NCBI GenBank assembly: GCA_029055875.1
Contig: JAIDCJ010000006.1
Location: forward strand, 1-64,000
Source of the DNA: Clostridia bacterium
GTDB taxonomy: Bacteria > Bacillota > Clostridia > Christensenellales > Borkfalkiaceae
Reading direction: 5' to 3'
DNA: 64,000 bases
Shown: positions 7,045 through 15,738 of the stretch, one piece after another
Position numbering within the stretch: position 1 is the stretch's first letter
Layout: every line of letters begins with the position of its first letter
Notes under the pieces: generated by a model
The model's database searches: none
Told to the model about the DNA's origin: nothing
The model's input: the letters and a program-made list of their open reading frames with translations, nothing else
Program-made: the position numbers and the translations under genes

Positions 7045-8814
7045 TTATGAAATGGACTCAAACTCATTGAGTGCGGCTTCAAATTCTTTCATAACCACCT
7101 CGTAAGTTTGCTTTTTTGTAAGATCTGCGCCTGCAATTTTGAGAAGAGACACGGGGTCCGTACTGCTCCCGCCCGAAAGGAACTTGAAATATTCCTTCAC
7201 GGCTTTCTCCCCTTCGCTCAAAATACGGTTTGCAATACATACGGCAGAAGTAATGCCTGTGGCGTATTTATACACGTAGAACGAATTGTAGAAATGCGGA
7301 ATACGCGCCCATTCGATTTCGATATCCTGATCGTGCGTGACCGCGTCACCGTAATACTTTTTGTTGAGCTCGTAATACAGAGCGGAAAGATTGTCTTTAT
7401 TGAGCGGTTCGCCCGACTCCGCCATAGCGTGTGCCCTTTCCTCAAATTCGGCAAACTGCGTCTGACGGAAAAGCGTCGTGCGAATCATATCCATAAAGTA
7501 ATTGAGAAGATACTTCTTGAAATTCTTATCTTCACTCGTCTTTAAGAGATACTTCAGAAGAAGCACTTCGTTTACCGTGCTTGCAACCTCTGCAACGAAG
7601 ATTTTATATTCTGCTTTTGCAAAGGGTTGATTCTTATTCGAGAAATAGCTATGAAGTGCGTGCCCCATTTCGTGCGCGATTGCAAAAATTTCAAACGTGG
7701 TTTTCTGATAGTTGAGAAGAACGAACGGGTGCTGTCCGTAAACCCCGACGGAATACGCACCGTTGCGCTTGCCCTCCGTTTCATATACGTCAATCCAGCG
7801 TTCCTCTTTCCCTTTTTTCAAAAGGCCTAAATACTCTTCTCCCAGCGGAGAAAGTCCTTTGAGAATGAGCTCGAACGCATCGTCAAATTCAAGACGCAAT
7901 TCCGCATCTTTTACAAGCGGAACGTGTAAATCGTAGCAGTGCATCTCTTTTAAGCCGAGCGTCTTTTTGCGAACTGCCATATAGCGGTGCATGATTGGCG
8001 CAGAGGCGTTCACGCACTTTACAAGGTTTTCGTACACGCTGCGGTCTACATCCTCTTCAAAGAGCGCCATATCAAGGCAGGAGCGGAAACCGCGCACGTT
8101 CTTGTAGAAAATATCTTTTTTTACGTTTCCGTAATAAGTGGTTGAAAGCGTGCCGATAATTTTGCGGTATGCGGAATAATAGAGCTTAAATGCCTCCGCA
8201 CGCTTTTTACAGTCCGCGCCGCTTAAAATAAGCGAATAAAGCCCGTGCGTCAATTTCGTCTTCTTGCCGTCAAACTCGATTTCGGGAAGGTCAAGCTCGG
8301 CGTTATCGAGCATTTCAAACGCATCGTACGCAGCACTCATGGGCTCTGCCGTCTGCGCAAGAATTTTTTCCTCTTTCTCCGATAGGATATATTTCTTTTC
8401 CGCGGCAAGACGGGCAAGCATATAGTCGTAATCTTTCAAGATAGGATTCTTGGAAAGAGCTACAATTTCCTTTTCGGAAAGTGCGGAAATTTCGGGCGTT
8501 GCAAATGCAGTTGCCGCGCCAAGCTTCGTAAAGAGATTGATCACCTTTGCAAGATAGGAATTGTATTTGGTATTTCCTACGTCCTCATCGTGGTGCAAAT
8601 GCGCATAGAGATACACGCGGAGAAGTTCGATTTCCAGTTTCCCCTCTGCTTCGTAATACGCTAGAATGTTCTCCGCAGAGTTTAGCGTACCGCGGAATTT
8701 CTCGAAATCGATTTTGTTTTCCAGCGTTGCAAGCGCCTTTTCCCACGCCTCGTCGTTTTCAAAAACGTCATTCGTATTCCATTTGTAACGCGTTTCTATT
8801 TCGCTTCTTTGCAT
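7045..8814 (-). CDS. pepF: oligoendopeptidase F (M3 family zinc metallopeptidase)
   Basis: The 589-aa product is the usual length for PepF. The zinc motif HEMGH (in AIAHEMGHALHS, about residue 380) with a downstream Glu in the EVASTVNE helix is the M3 catalytic signature. It is a cytosolic peptidase that cuts oligopeptides of about 7-17 residues. There is no signal peptide. The ATG has GGAG seven bases upstream. It is preceded by the small membrane protein gene at 8859 and followed 22 bases later by dnaB. Confidence 0.92.
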   Translation of the reverse strand: MQRSEIETRYKWNTNDVFENDEAWEKALATLENKIDFEKFRGTLNSAENILAYYEAEGKLEIELLRVYLYAHLHHDEDVGNTKYNSYLAKVINLFTKLGAATAFATPEISALSEKEIVALSKNPILKDYDYMLARLAAEKKYILSEKEEKILAQTAEPMSAAYDAFEMLDNAELDLPEIEFDGKKTKLTHGLYSLILSGADCKKRAEAFKLYYSAYRKIIGTLSTTYYGNVKKDIFYKNVRGFRSCLDMALFEEDVDRSVYENLVKCVNASAPIMHRYMAVRKKTLGLKEMHCYDLHVPLVKDAELRLEFDDAFELILKGLSPLGEEYLGLLKKGKEERWIDVYETEGKRNGAYSVGVYGQHPFVLLNYQKTTFEIFAIAHEMGHALHSYFSNKNQPFAKAEYKIFVAEVASTVNEVLLLKYLLKTSEDKNFKKYLLNYFMDMIRTTLFRQTQFAEFEERAHAMAESGEPLNKDNLSALYYELNKKYYGDAVTHDQDIEIEWARIPHFYNSFYVYKYATGITSAVCIANRILSEGEKAVKEYFKFLSGGSSTDPVSLLKIAGADLTKKQTYEVVMKEFEAALNEFESIS

Positions 8815-8858
8815 ACATACTCCTTATCATAGATGCGGGAATAAGATTTCCCTGCCAA

Positions 8859-9335
8859 TTAATTCTCGTTTTTATAATCCGTTCTGACAAGCGTCAACCC
8901 GCCGTCGTCCTCGAAATACAGTTCGTAACGGTCGTTATACTCTGCGAACACGTATCCCTCTCTTCCCGCTACGTTATAATATTTCACGCGTTCCTTGACT
9001 TTCTTCTTTTCTTTTACTGGCTCGCTCTCTTGCGGCTCCTTAGCGGCTTCCTCCGTATGCGGTCTATCACGCTTTACTTTGCTCTTTGCAAATTTCCGCC
9101 TGACATACAGCACCCAGGCCATAAGCGTAATACAGCCGCAAACGGCGACGCCAATCCAGAACACAAACGTTTTGCCGTCAAACACGTGAAATGCAAGCTG
9201 CAAAATGCCGCAAACGACAAGATAGAGCGCGAGCAAACGGATGCGCAGCCATTTGAGTATTTGATAAACGACTTTACAGCAAAATTTTATTCCGGAGAAA
9301 ATCGATTTCAGAATTGTAGTCAAAAGAGTAATCAT
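8859..9335 (-). CDS. small membrane protein of unknown function
   Basis: The 158-aa product is not recognised. It has an amphipathic, basic N-terminus (1-30) and two predicted membrane segments (about 33-51 and 57-77). A highly charged Lys/Glu linker (about 80-118) and a short soluble C-terminus of about 40 residues follow. It lies 18 bases after lepB in the same direction, so it may be co-transcribed with the signal peptidase gene. Nothing in the sequence indicates a catalytic activity. Confidence 0.6.
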   Translation of the reverse strand: MITLLTTILKSIFSGIKFCCKVVYQILKWLRIRLLALYLVVCGILQLAFHVFDGKTFVFWIGVAVCGCITLMAWVLYVRRKFAKSKVKRDRPHTEEAAKEPQESEPVKEKKKVKERVKYYNVAGREGYVFAEYNDRYELYFEDDGGLTLVRTDYKNEN

Positions 9336-9353
9336 GAATCATTCTACGCCCGT

Positions 9354-10004
9354 TCAATTTCCCGTCCTGTGCACGGTATCTACCGTAAAGAAATTCGCTA
9401 CAGATTTTCGGAATTTCTCCCAACGCGTAATGGCGCCCTTATTCTTGACAGCCCACTTGGGAACAATCCCGAGAATATCTTCCTGTTTCATACAGCCCGA
9501 TCTGCGGGCATCCGTGCTGTTGGCACGGTTATCACCGAGGAAAAAGATTTCCCCTTCTCCCACAACGACTTCCTCAAAATCGTCCGTTGTCTGCGTGAGG
9601 TAGACCTCGTCTAATTTACCGTATTCTGCCTCGCCCGCTTTTTTGAGATAAAGATAGCCGTCTTCACATTTGACGCAGTCGCCCTCTATTGCAATCAACC
9701 GTTTGATGAGCAATTTCTCCGAACCGTCCGGATTCCGATACACCGGATGTTCGGTAGCGTCGATAATCACTACGTCGCCGCGGGATACGTTCTTTGCAGA
9801 GCGGGTTGCATACAAAACGTCTCCGCTTGAAAGAGTCGTATTCATGGAGTCGCCCTGTACCGTAACGATAAAGTGTTTTTGATACAGCCAGATATTGAAA
9901 AACAAGAATATCAAAGCGAGAACCGTTAAAAGGCCCAGTATCACACTAATTGCCACCGTAACGGATTTCTTCTTGCGTTTTTTCGCAGTCAGGAATTCTG
10001 CCAT
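9354..10004 (-). CDS. lepB: signal peptidase I
   Basis: The 216-aa type I signal peptidase has a basic N-terminus, one membrane anchor (about residues 17-40) and an outward catalytic domain. The catalytic Ser is in QGDSMNTTL and the catalytic Lys in LLIKRLIA. The conserved box GDNRANSTDAR follows in FFLGDNRANSTDAR. It cleaves Sec and Tat signal peptides at the outer face of the membrane. GGGAGGAGAGG lies directly upstream of the ATG. The first 16 bases overlap the end of the DUF951 gene. Confidence 0.93.
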   Translation of the reverse strand: MAEFLTAKKRKKKSVTVAISVILGLLTVLALIFLFFNIWLYQKHFIVTVQGDSMNTTLSSGDVLYATRSAKNVSRGDVVIIDATEHPVYRNPDGSEKLLIKRLIAIEGDCVKCEDGYLYLKKAGEAEYGKLDEVYLTQTTDDFEEVVVGEGEIFFLGDNRANSTDARRSGCMKQEDILGIVPKWAVKNKGAITRWEKFRKSVANFFTVDTVHRTGN

Positions 10005-10195
10005 TCCTCTCCTCCCAAAACACGCCGTATCCGCTGTTTTAATTCATCGGGGGTGAGCATAACGATTCTTCCGCAAGTAAGACATTTTATTTTCATATCC
10101 GCGCCCTTCCTCGTAAGCTCCCAAATTTTTCCGCCGCAGGGGTGCGGCTTCTTTGTTTCGATTTTATCCCCAAGAACAAGTGAATTTATATCCAT
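9989..10195 (-). CDS. DUF951 domain protein
   Basis: The 68-aa protein matches the DUF951 pattern: an N-terminal LGDKIETKKPHPCGGKIWE stretch, then GADMKIKCLTCGR with a CxxC, and a basic C-terminus. Cys19 and the CLTC pair could bind zinc. It has been proposed to be nucleic-acid related, but no function is established. It overlaps the preceding hydrolase gene by 10 bases and lepB by 16, so all three are translated from one message. Confidence 0.85.
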   Translation of the reverse strand: MDINSLVLGDKIETKKPHPCGGKIWELTRKGADMKIKCLTCGRIVMLTPDELKQRIRRVLGGEEWQNS

Positions 10196-11856
10196 AAAAC
10201 GTTATTGATTAAAACTTCTCCGTCAAATGAGAACAACACGGAAACAACGCTTTGGAAATCGGCAAGATGCATTCCCGTTTCCGATTTGAAATCGTCGGGA
10301 CTGAGCAGTATCTGTTTCCACTTGCCGCCTCCTTCCACGTCCACTTCTACGGAATAACTTTCTTCGCCTTCCGCATCCAAAAAGAACGTTACCTTCAATT
10401 TTGCGTTGTTTGCGGCATATGCGTCAAAGCTGAGTGACGCACCTTCGGGCGGCGCAAATCTCGGCTCGCCCACACGGTAAGAGATAATACCGGATTCGGA
10501 AGTAATCCCCTGAATACCGCCGTATCCGGGCAAAATTTTTGCCCGCGACGCCTCGCCGTCTACAAAACAGTCGGCAAGCGAACGCGTATGGGGACGGTAT
10601 GCCGCAAATCCGTTCAAACCGTCCGCACTCGTATAGAGCACGCGGGAAACCGGTTTGCTGTTGGGATAAGGCTTTTCCTGCGTAATTTCCATAATTTCGG
10701 AAGTTACGGAAAAGTTGTTGGAATAATTAACAAACGTATATACGAGCGCCTTCTGCGTACCCGTAAAAAGACTGAGCGGAATAATGCCTACGTTGTCTTC
10801 ATTCGGGGATTGCCCGAGAATACGCGTCCAGTCGCGCGAATCGGAATCCGTAGCTTTTTCGGTGAAGTAAATACCAAAGCTTTCAATTTCGCCGCTGCTA
10901 TCGTAACTGCCGCGAACGAGGAGATTCCCCTCTTCGTCCTCTTCAAAATCGATTTCGATGGGCTTACTGATGAATACCGATCTGCCTTTTAGATATTTAT
11001 CCAAAAACAAATTAATATTGACAAGCGAATGCGAGCCGACAAGTCCGTTTCCGTGCGCAGAATAAAGAATTGCCTTTTCCACTTCGGGGTTAATTTGAAG
11101 GAAAGTATCGTAAACGCGGTCGTAATCGTGTTTGGGATCGTTGATTGCGGAAATGAGCAATACGGGACATTTTACGTAAGGCGCATAGCTCTGCGAATCA
11201 AGTCCCGCAATAAAGCGGTGCCGCTCTTCGTTGAAAACGTTCTTCTGTTCGTTGGAAAATTTATCGAGTCCGCGATAGGCAAGCCAGCCTGCCGCACAAA
11301 CGGAAGTCATACAGGAAATAGGCGCATAAGGCGCAATTTTGAAGAGTATTTCACCGCCCGTACGAAGTCCAACCGCACCCACGGCGGTAACCTCTTGTTT
11401 TTCTTTCAGATAACGCGCCGCATAACGGGCAACGCCCGCCCATTCGTACCAGCTCGTTTCTTTTGCCGAAGGCTCCGCCTCTGTAAGATGAGCACCGGCA
11501 CGAATAAAGTTTGCGTAGTCTACGTCCTTAGGGTACTTCGTGTAATGGGTGTGCGCACTCTCGCCGCAGTAATCTACGCAAAGCACGGCATAACCGTTCT
11601 TCACGAAACGCATGACTAATGCTCTATCAAATGCAAAGCCCGTTTCAAACAGGAACATAACGGCAGGAAACTCTTTGACGTCCGTAGGGAAAACGTACTC
11701 GGCGTAAATTTTTACGCGATCCTTTTCCGTCTGGCGTCCGTAAAAATAAACCCCGCGGAATACCGCGCCGTCCTTTTCTTCTTCCCAGACGATTTCCTCG
11801 TTCAAAGGAAGCTTATCGTTAAAATCTTTCCAAAGTGTTACAGGCGTTAAAATCAT
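10186..11856 (-). CDS. alpha/beta-hydrolase-like protein lacking the nucleophile, with C-terminal beta domain
   Basis: A 556-aa protein. Residues about 30-320 look like a dienelactone-hydrolase/acetylesterase fold: the VMFLFETGFAFD strand, AVLCVDYCGES, an acid candidate D240 (SAINDPKHD), and a His candidate around 268-276 (SAHGNGLVGSH). The nucleophile elbow, normally GxSxG, reads GLRTG at 163-167, so Arg replaces Ser or Cys. The C-terminal part (about 430-556) looks like a carbohydrate-binding-type beta sandwich. There is no signal peptide. It may be a pseudoenzyme or use another residue. It follows sbcC by 15 bases with AAGGTGG as ribosome binding site. Confidence 0.6.
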   Translation of the reverse strand: MILTPVTLWKDFNDKLPLNEEIVWEEEKDGAVFRGVYFYGRQTEKDRVKIYAEYVFPTDVKEFPAVMFLFETGFAFDRALVMRFVKNGYAVLCVDYCGESAHTHYTKYPKDVDYANFIRAGAHLTEAEPSAKETSWYEWAGVARYAARYLKEKQEVTAVGAVGLRTGGEILFKIAPYAPISCMTSVCAAGWLAYRGLDKFSNEQKNVFNEERHRFIAGLDSQSYAPYVKCPVLLISAINDPKHDYDRVYDTFLQINPEVEKAILYSAHGNGLVGSHSLVNINLFLDKYLKGRSVFISKPIEIDFEEDEEGNLLVRGSYDSSGEIESFGIYFTEKATDSDSRDWTRILGQSPNEDNVGIIPLSLFTGTQKALVYTFVNYSNNFSVTSEIMEITQEKPYPNSKPVSRVLYTSADGLNGFAAYRPHTRSLADCFVDGEASRAKILPGYGGIQGITSESGIISYRVGEPRFAPPEGASLSFDAYAANNAKLKVTFFLDAEGEESYSVEVDVEGGGKWKQILLSPDDFKSETGMHLADFQSVVSVLFSFDGEVLINNVLWI

Positions 11857-11871
11857 ATTAGAAAAACCACC

Positions 11872-14454
11872 TTACTCCATTGTAATTTGCGAACCGTGCG
11901 TATCCGTCGCTTTCTTCACGAAGAGTTTGCGTTCGATTCTGTGACGCAGCTCCTCTACGTGAGAAATAATACCGATTGAAAAATGTTCGCCCTTGAGCTT
12001 TTCCAGGCTATCCATGACCGTATCAACAAGCTTTTCGTCGAGCGTACCAAACCCTTCGTCAAGGAAGAAAAACTCTACGGGACGAAGCGAACGCGCGCAA
12101 ATCTCGGCACTGAGCGCCAGGGCAAGAGAAAGCGACACGAGGAAGGTTTCTCCGCCCGAGAGCGTATATACCCCGCGCGGTGCGCCGCCGCATAAATTAT
12201 CTCCCACGATAAAGTTTCCTTCATAGCGCAGGAAATACCGCCCGTCAGTAAGCGTGAGCAATCTGCCGCTTGCGTTAGAGGCAACCGTCTGCAAATACTC
12301 CTCCGCAACAAACTCCATAAATTTATTTCCATCGAGCAGCTTTTTCAACCGCTCGTAACGCTCCGCTTCTTTCCGCTTCTCCTCGTATTCCTTGGAGAGC
12401 GTCTTTTTCATGGAGATATCCTGCTCCGCACGCTCCAGCGCACTCACCGCAAGCGCAATCTGCCGCGCGTGCTCTTTCACGCTGTTTTCCGCAGTGACAA
12501 GCTCCTCTTTTACCGCTTGCAGCTTCCCTTCGGAAATCTCCGAAAAATCGAGCTTTGCGTACTCTCTACACTTTGCACGCGTTGCCGCATACATTTCTTT
12601 ATATTGCTCCACACGCAGTTTTGCTTCTGCGGGATTGCCGTATTTTTCGCTGAGTACAAGCGCATCTTTTTCGCGTTTGAACCCGCCCGATTCCAAAGCA
12701 GCGGTAAGTCGCTCTTTTGCCTCTTTGAACCGTTCGCTTGCGCCCTTCATACGCTCCTCGGCCGCGGCATAATTTGCCTGGGCGGCCGCAAGCTGCTCGC
12801 GGGCACGGTCGCGCATTTCGGTATTCTTCTTTTGCGTTGTCTGAAGTTCTTTTAAGTTCTTCTCGATTTCTTTTACGCCAATCGTCCCGCCCTGCAAGCG
12901 GGTTGCAAGCTCTTCGAGTCGCTCTTTCACCTGCTTACGCTCGGCTTCGAGCTGGGAAAGCCGCGCAAGGTGAACCTCGTATTTCCCCTTGATTTTTTCA
13001 AGCTGAACGAGCTTATCCCTCAGCTCCGTTCTGCGCTTTTCAATTTCTTCGTATTCCTCGCGAATACGCGCAAAATCCATTTTTTCGCCCTCGGCGAGTT
13101 TCCGATATCTTTGAATAATGGGAACAGAATCAGGCGAGATAATCGGGTGCATCTCGGTAAGCTTTTTCAGCTCCCCTGCAAACTCCGCGTATTCCGCGCG
13201 TAAAAGTCCCGCTTTTCCGTGCTCTTCCGCATAACTCAGGAAATCTATCTTATCAAGACGTTTCAGTTCCTTCATCGCGGCATTGCGTTCTTCATCGTAA
13301 GAAAAGTCCTTAAAGCAATCTCTTTCAACGTTCAAATCGCTCTGGATTTTTTCAAGACGGTGTTCAGCCTCTGCCCGCGCTTTCGCGTCAGCCTCGACAT
13401 TTTTCGCTTCGCTGATGAGCGCGGTAAGGCGTACAATTTCCGTATTCGCTTTCTCGAAGTCCCAAGCGGAAACCGCCGTAACGCTTTCCTCTGCTTTGGA
13501 AAGATTTTCACATGATTCCTTGAACGCCGCTTCCGAACGTTTCGCTTTTTCTTCCGCTAAGCTCACTTCCCGCGCCGCAACGCACACAGCGTCCGCTTTT
13601 TCGAGGCGTTCCAACTCGCCGTTGAGCGCAGACATATCTTCACGGATCTCTTCGAGCTTCTGCATTTCACGCACGGTCTTCTGCGCCTCAAGCCGTTTTT
13701 CCATCAGTGCGGAAAGACGCTTCTCGTTCTCACGAGCCGCGGCATATATTGTTTCCGCCTTCTTCTCGCTTTCTTTGAGATGGCTTATTTGCTTTTTATA
13801 TTCTTTAATGATCTCTTCACTAACGTTCTCGTAGGGCTCTAATCTCGTCTTTAAGATTTCCGCTTCCGATTTCGTTTCGTTATACCGCGCATTCGTGCGC
13901 TTTACCAGCCCTTCCCCGTAGCAATCCAGATTAAATAATCGAGAAATGAGCTTGAGTCTGTCCGACTTGGCTGATTTTACAAATTGGGCAAATTCGCCTT
14001 GCGGGAGCGCGATGCACTTTTCAAAGTCCTTCTGCTCCAAGCCGATAATTTTTTCCAAAGCGGCATTCGCGTCACGCGTACCCTCCGCAAGAGCAGTATA
14101 ATTCCCTTCCGTCTTCTCATAGAGGTGCACGGTCTGCGAACCGTTCTTACGCTTTACTTCCCGCTCTACGCGGTAAGTGCGCCGTTTGTTTTCGTAAACG
14201 ATTTCAAACTCGAAATTTACGTAAGCACGGTCAGAATTGTAATTGATCATGTTTGCAATGACTGCTTCTTTGGAATCCAAACGGGAAACCCTGCCGTAGA
14301 GCGCAAAGCAAATACAGTCAAGAATCGTGCTCTTGCCCGAACCCGTATCTCCGAAAATACCAAAGATGCCGTATTCAAGCAAGTTATTAAAGTTGATTTC
14401 GGCGCGTTCGGAAAAAGAATTTACACCGCAAAGTTCAAGATATACGGGTTTCAT
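11872..14454 (-). CDS. sbcC: SbcC-type ATPase of the SbcCD nuclease, without a visible zinc hook
   Basis: The 860-aa SMC-like protein has Walker A GDTGSGKSTILD near residue 40 and QGEFAQF (Q-loop region). Two long coiled-coil stretches follow (about 180-330 and 440-690), then the ABC signature LSGGETFLVSLSLALAL, Walker B EFFFLDEGFGTLD and ISHVEEL. With SbcD it forms the Mre11-Rad50-like complex that cuts hairpins and blocked DNA ends. It is shorter than E. coli SbcC (about 1050 aa), and no CxxC zinc hook is found in the protein. Its ATG overlaps the sbcD stop by 4 bases. Confidence 0.88.
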   Translation of the reverse strand: MKPVYLELCGVNSFSERAEINFNNLLEYGIFGIFGDTGSGKSTILDCICFALYGRVSRLDSKEAVIANMINYNSDRAYVNFEFEIVYENKRRTYRVEREVKRKNGSQTVHLYEKTEGNYTALAEGTRDANAALEKIIGLEQKDFEKCIALPQGEFAQFVKSAKSDRLKLISRLFNLDCYGEGLVKRTNARYNETKSEAEILKTRLEPYENVSEEIIKEYKKQISHLKESEKKAETIYAAARENEKRLSALMEKRLEAQKTVREMQKLEEIREDMSALNGELERLEKADAVCVAAREVSLAEEKAKRSEAAFKESCENLSKAEESVTAVSAWDFEKANTEIVRLTALISEAKNVEADAKARAEAEHRLEKIQSDLNVERDCFKDFSYDEERNAAMKELKRLDKIDFLSYAEEHGKAGLLRAEYAEFAGELKKLTEMHPIISPDSVPIIQRYRKLAEGEKMDFARIREEYEEIEKRRTELRDKLVQLEKIKGKYEVHLARLSQLEAERKQVKERLEELATRLQGGTIGVKEIEKNLKELQTTQKKNTEMRDRAREQLAAAQANYAAAEERMKGASERFKEAKERLTAALESGGFKREKDALVLSEKYGNPAEAKLRVEQYKEMYAATRAKCREYAKLDFSEISEGKLQAVKEELVTAENSVKEHARQIALAVSALERAEQDISMKKTLSKEYEEKRKEAERYERLKKLLDGNKFMEFVAEEYLQTVASNASGRLLTLTDGRYFLRYEGNFIVGDNLCGGAPRGVYTLSGGETFLVSLSLALALSAEICARSLRPVEFFFLDEGFGTLDEKLVDTVMDSLEKLKGEHFSIGIISHVEELRHRIERKLFVKKATDTHGSQITME

Positions 14455-15605
14455 ACTTCCTCCGAAAGTAGCGCAAGGAACGCCTCAACAAGCTCGCGAG
14501 GCGCCTCTTCGCCGAATTGCGTAAAATAGTATTCATGAAAGAGCTCTTCCGCCGTCATGTTAGAACGGACTGCTATCGTTTCCCCGTCCAAAGAGCTCAC
14601 TCTCGGAATAAGGGAAACAAGCCCGTGATTGGCTTCTTTCAAAGACTGCGTTTCCGCGCTCGTCAGGGGTGCGTTCAAATGAAGCGTGAGCTCCACAAAA
14701 CAATCCTTGTAATTAGCAAGCAGACTCCGCGCATCCTCAACACCGCAAGCCTCCAGGCGAACGAGTTTCTTGCCCGATATAAGCGGAATTTCTTTTACGA
14801 CGGAAATATCGCTGAGCTCCGTTTTTAAGAGCACGACTGATTTTTCCGAATTCGTCTCATCAAATGAATACTGCAAAAGCGAACCGGAATACCTGCCGTT
14901 TGCGCCGATACGCTGTTTCTTGTGCAGATGTCCGAGCGCAGTATATCCGTAGGAAGGCAAACAGGAAACGGGAACGGCACGCGCGCCGCCGAGGTCGATA
15001 TTGCGCTCCCCCTCGCTCGTAGAACCGCCCGCAACGAATAAATGGGAAAGAAGGATATAGGGCATTGAACCGTCATAACCCGCATTCCCCTTCTCGATCC
15101 AACGTTTCATCTTATCCCCGAAGCTCTCGTCCGTCTTGTCCTCTCTCAGACGTGCCTCGTTGGGATAAGGAAGTGCGTTAATATATACTTTTTCTCCCGC
15201 ACCGTTTTCAAGCACGAGATAGTTCTCTCCCGAAGCGGCAACGTGCACGGGGCAATCTCCGCCCACGGGGAATACAGTGGCTTTATTGCCGAAAATATAA
15301 ATCCCCTCTTCGGCGGCAATAGGCGCGCTTGCGGCAAGGCGAACGCTATCGTCGTGATTGCCCGAAATAATGACGACCGCGCGTTTCCCGCCTGCAATTT
15401 TTTTCACAGCACGGAAAAATACCTCCTCCGCTTCCGCAGAAGGTAAATAGGTATCGAAGACGTCACCCGCAACGAGCACGACGTCTACTTTTTCCCGTTC
15501 GCATATTTCGGCAATTTCGTCAAGTGCGGCAATTTGTTCGGGCAGACGCTCCGCGTCCATCAACCGCTTTCCGACGTGCCAATCCGATGTGTGAAGTATG
15601 TTCAT
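14451..15605 (-). CDS. sbcD: SbcD-type exonuclease subunit
   Basis: The 384-aa calcineurin-like metallophosphatase has all Mre11/SbcD motifs: HTSDWHVGK at the N-terminus, VAGDVFDTY, ISGNHDD, and SHLFVAGG followed by ALGHLHKKQ. It is the Mn-dependent nuclease subunit of SbcCD. I chose the ATG at 15605 (MNILHTSDWH) because longer frames add 29 residues with no family similarity. A promoter is visible 60-90 bases upstream. sbcD and sbcC overlap by 4 bases. Confidence 0.92.
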   Translation of the reverse strand: MNILHTSDWHVGKRLMDAERLPEQIAALDEIAEICEREKVDVVLVAGDVFDTYLPSAEAEEVFFRAVKKIAGGKRAVVIISGNHDDSVRLAASAPIAAEEGIYIFGNKATVFPVGGDCPVHVAASGENYLVLENGAGEKVYINALPYPNEARLREDKTDESFGDKMKRWIEKGNAGYDGSMPYILLSHLFVAGGSTSEGERNIDLGGARAVPVSCLPSYGYTALGHLHKKQRIGANGRYSGSLLQYSFDETNSEKSVVLLKTELSDISVVKEIPLISGKKLVRLEACGVEDARSLLANYKDCFVELTLHLNAPLTSAETQSLKEANHGLVSLIPRVSSLDGETIAVRSNMTAEELFHEYYFTQFGEEAPRELVEAFLALLSEEV

Positions 15606-15663
15606 GATTTCCAAAAGTTTGTACCCAAAAGGCTTTGCAATCGGGCGCACAATATGATATACT

Positions 15664-15692
15664 ATTATACACCGTATTGCTTCAAAAAGCAA
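15664..15692 (-). promoter_or_regulatory. promoter of the sbcD operon
   Basis: On the minus strand TTGCTT (15687-15692) and TATAAT (15664-15669) are 17 bases apart, and TG precedes the -10. The predicted start near 15657 leaves a leader of about 50 bases before sbcD. It lies in the divergent region shared with the dnaD-like gene. Confidence 0.6.
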
Positions 15693-15738
15693 GCATTCGG
15701 AATACTTTCAGAAAAAATACCCGACCGGCGGAGGGATT

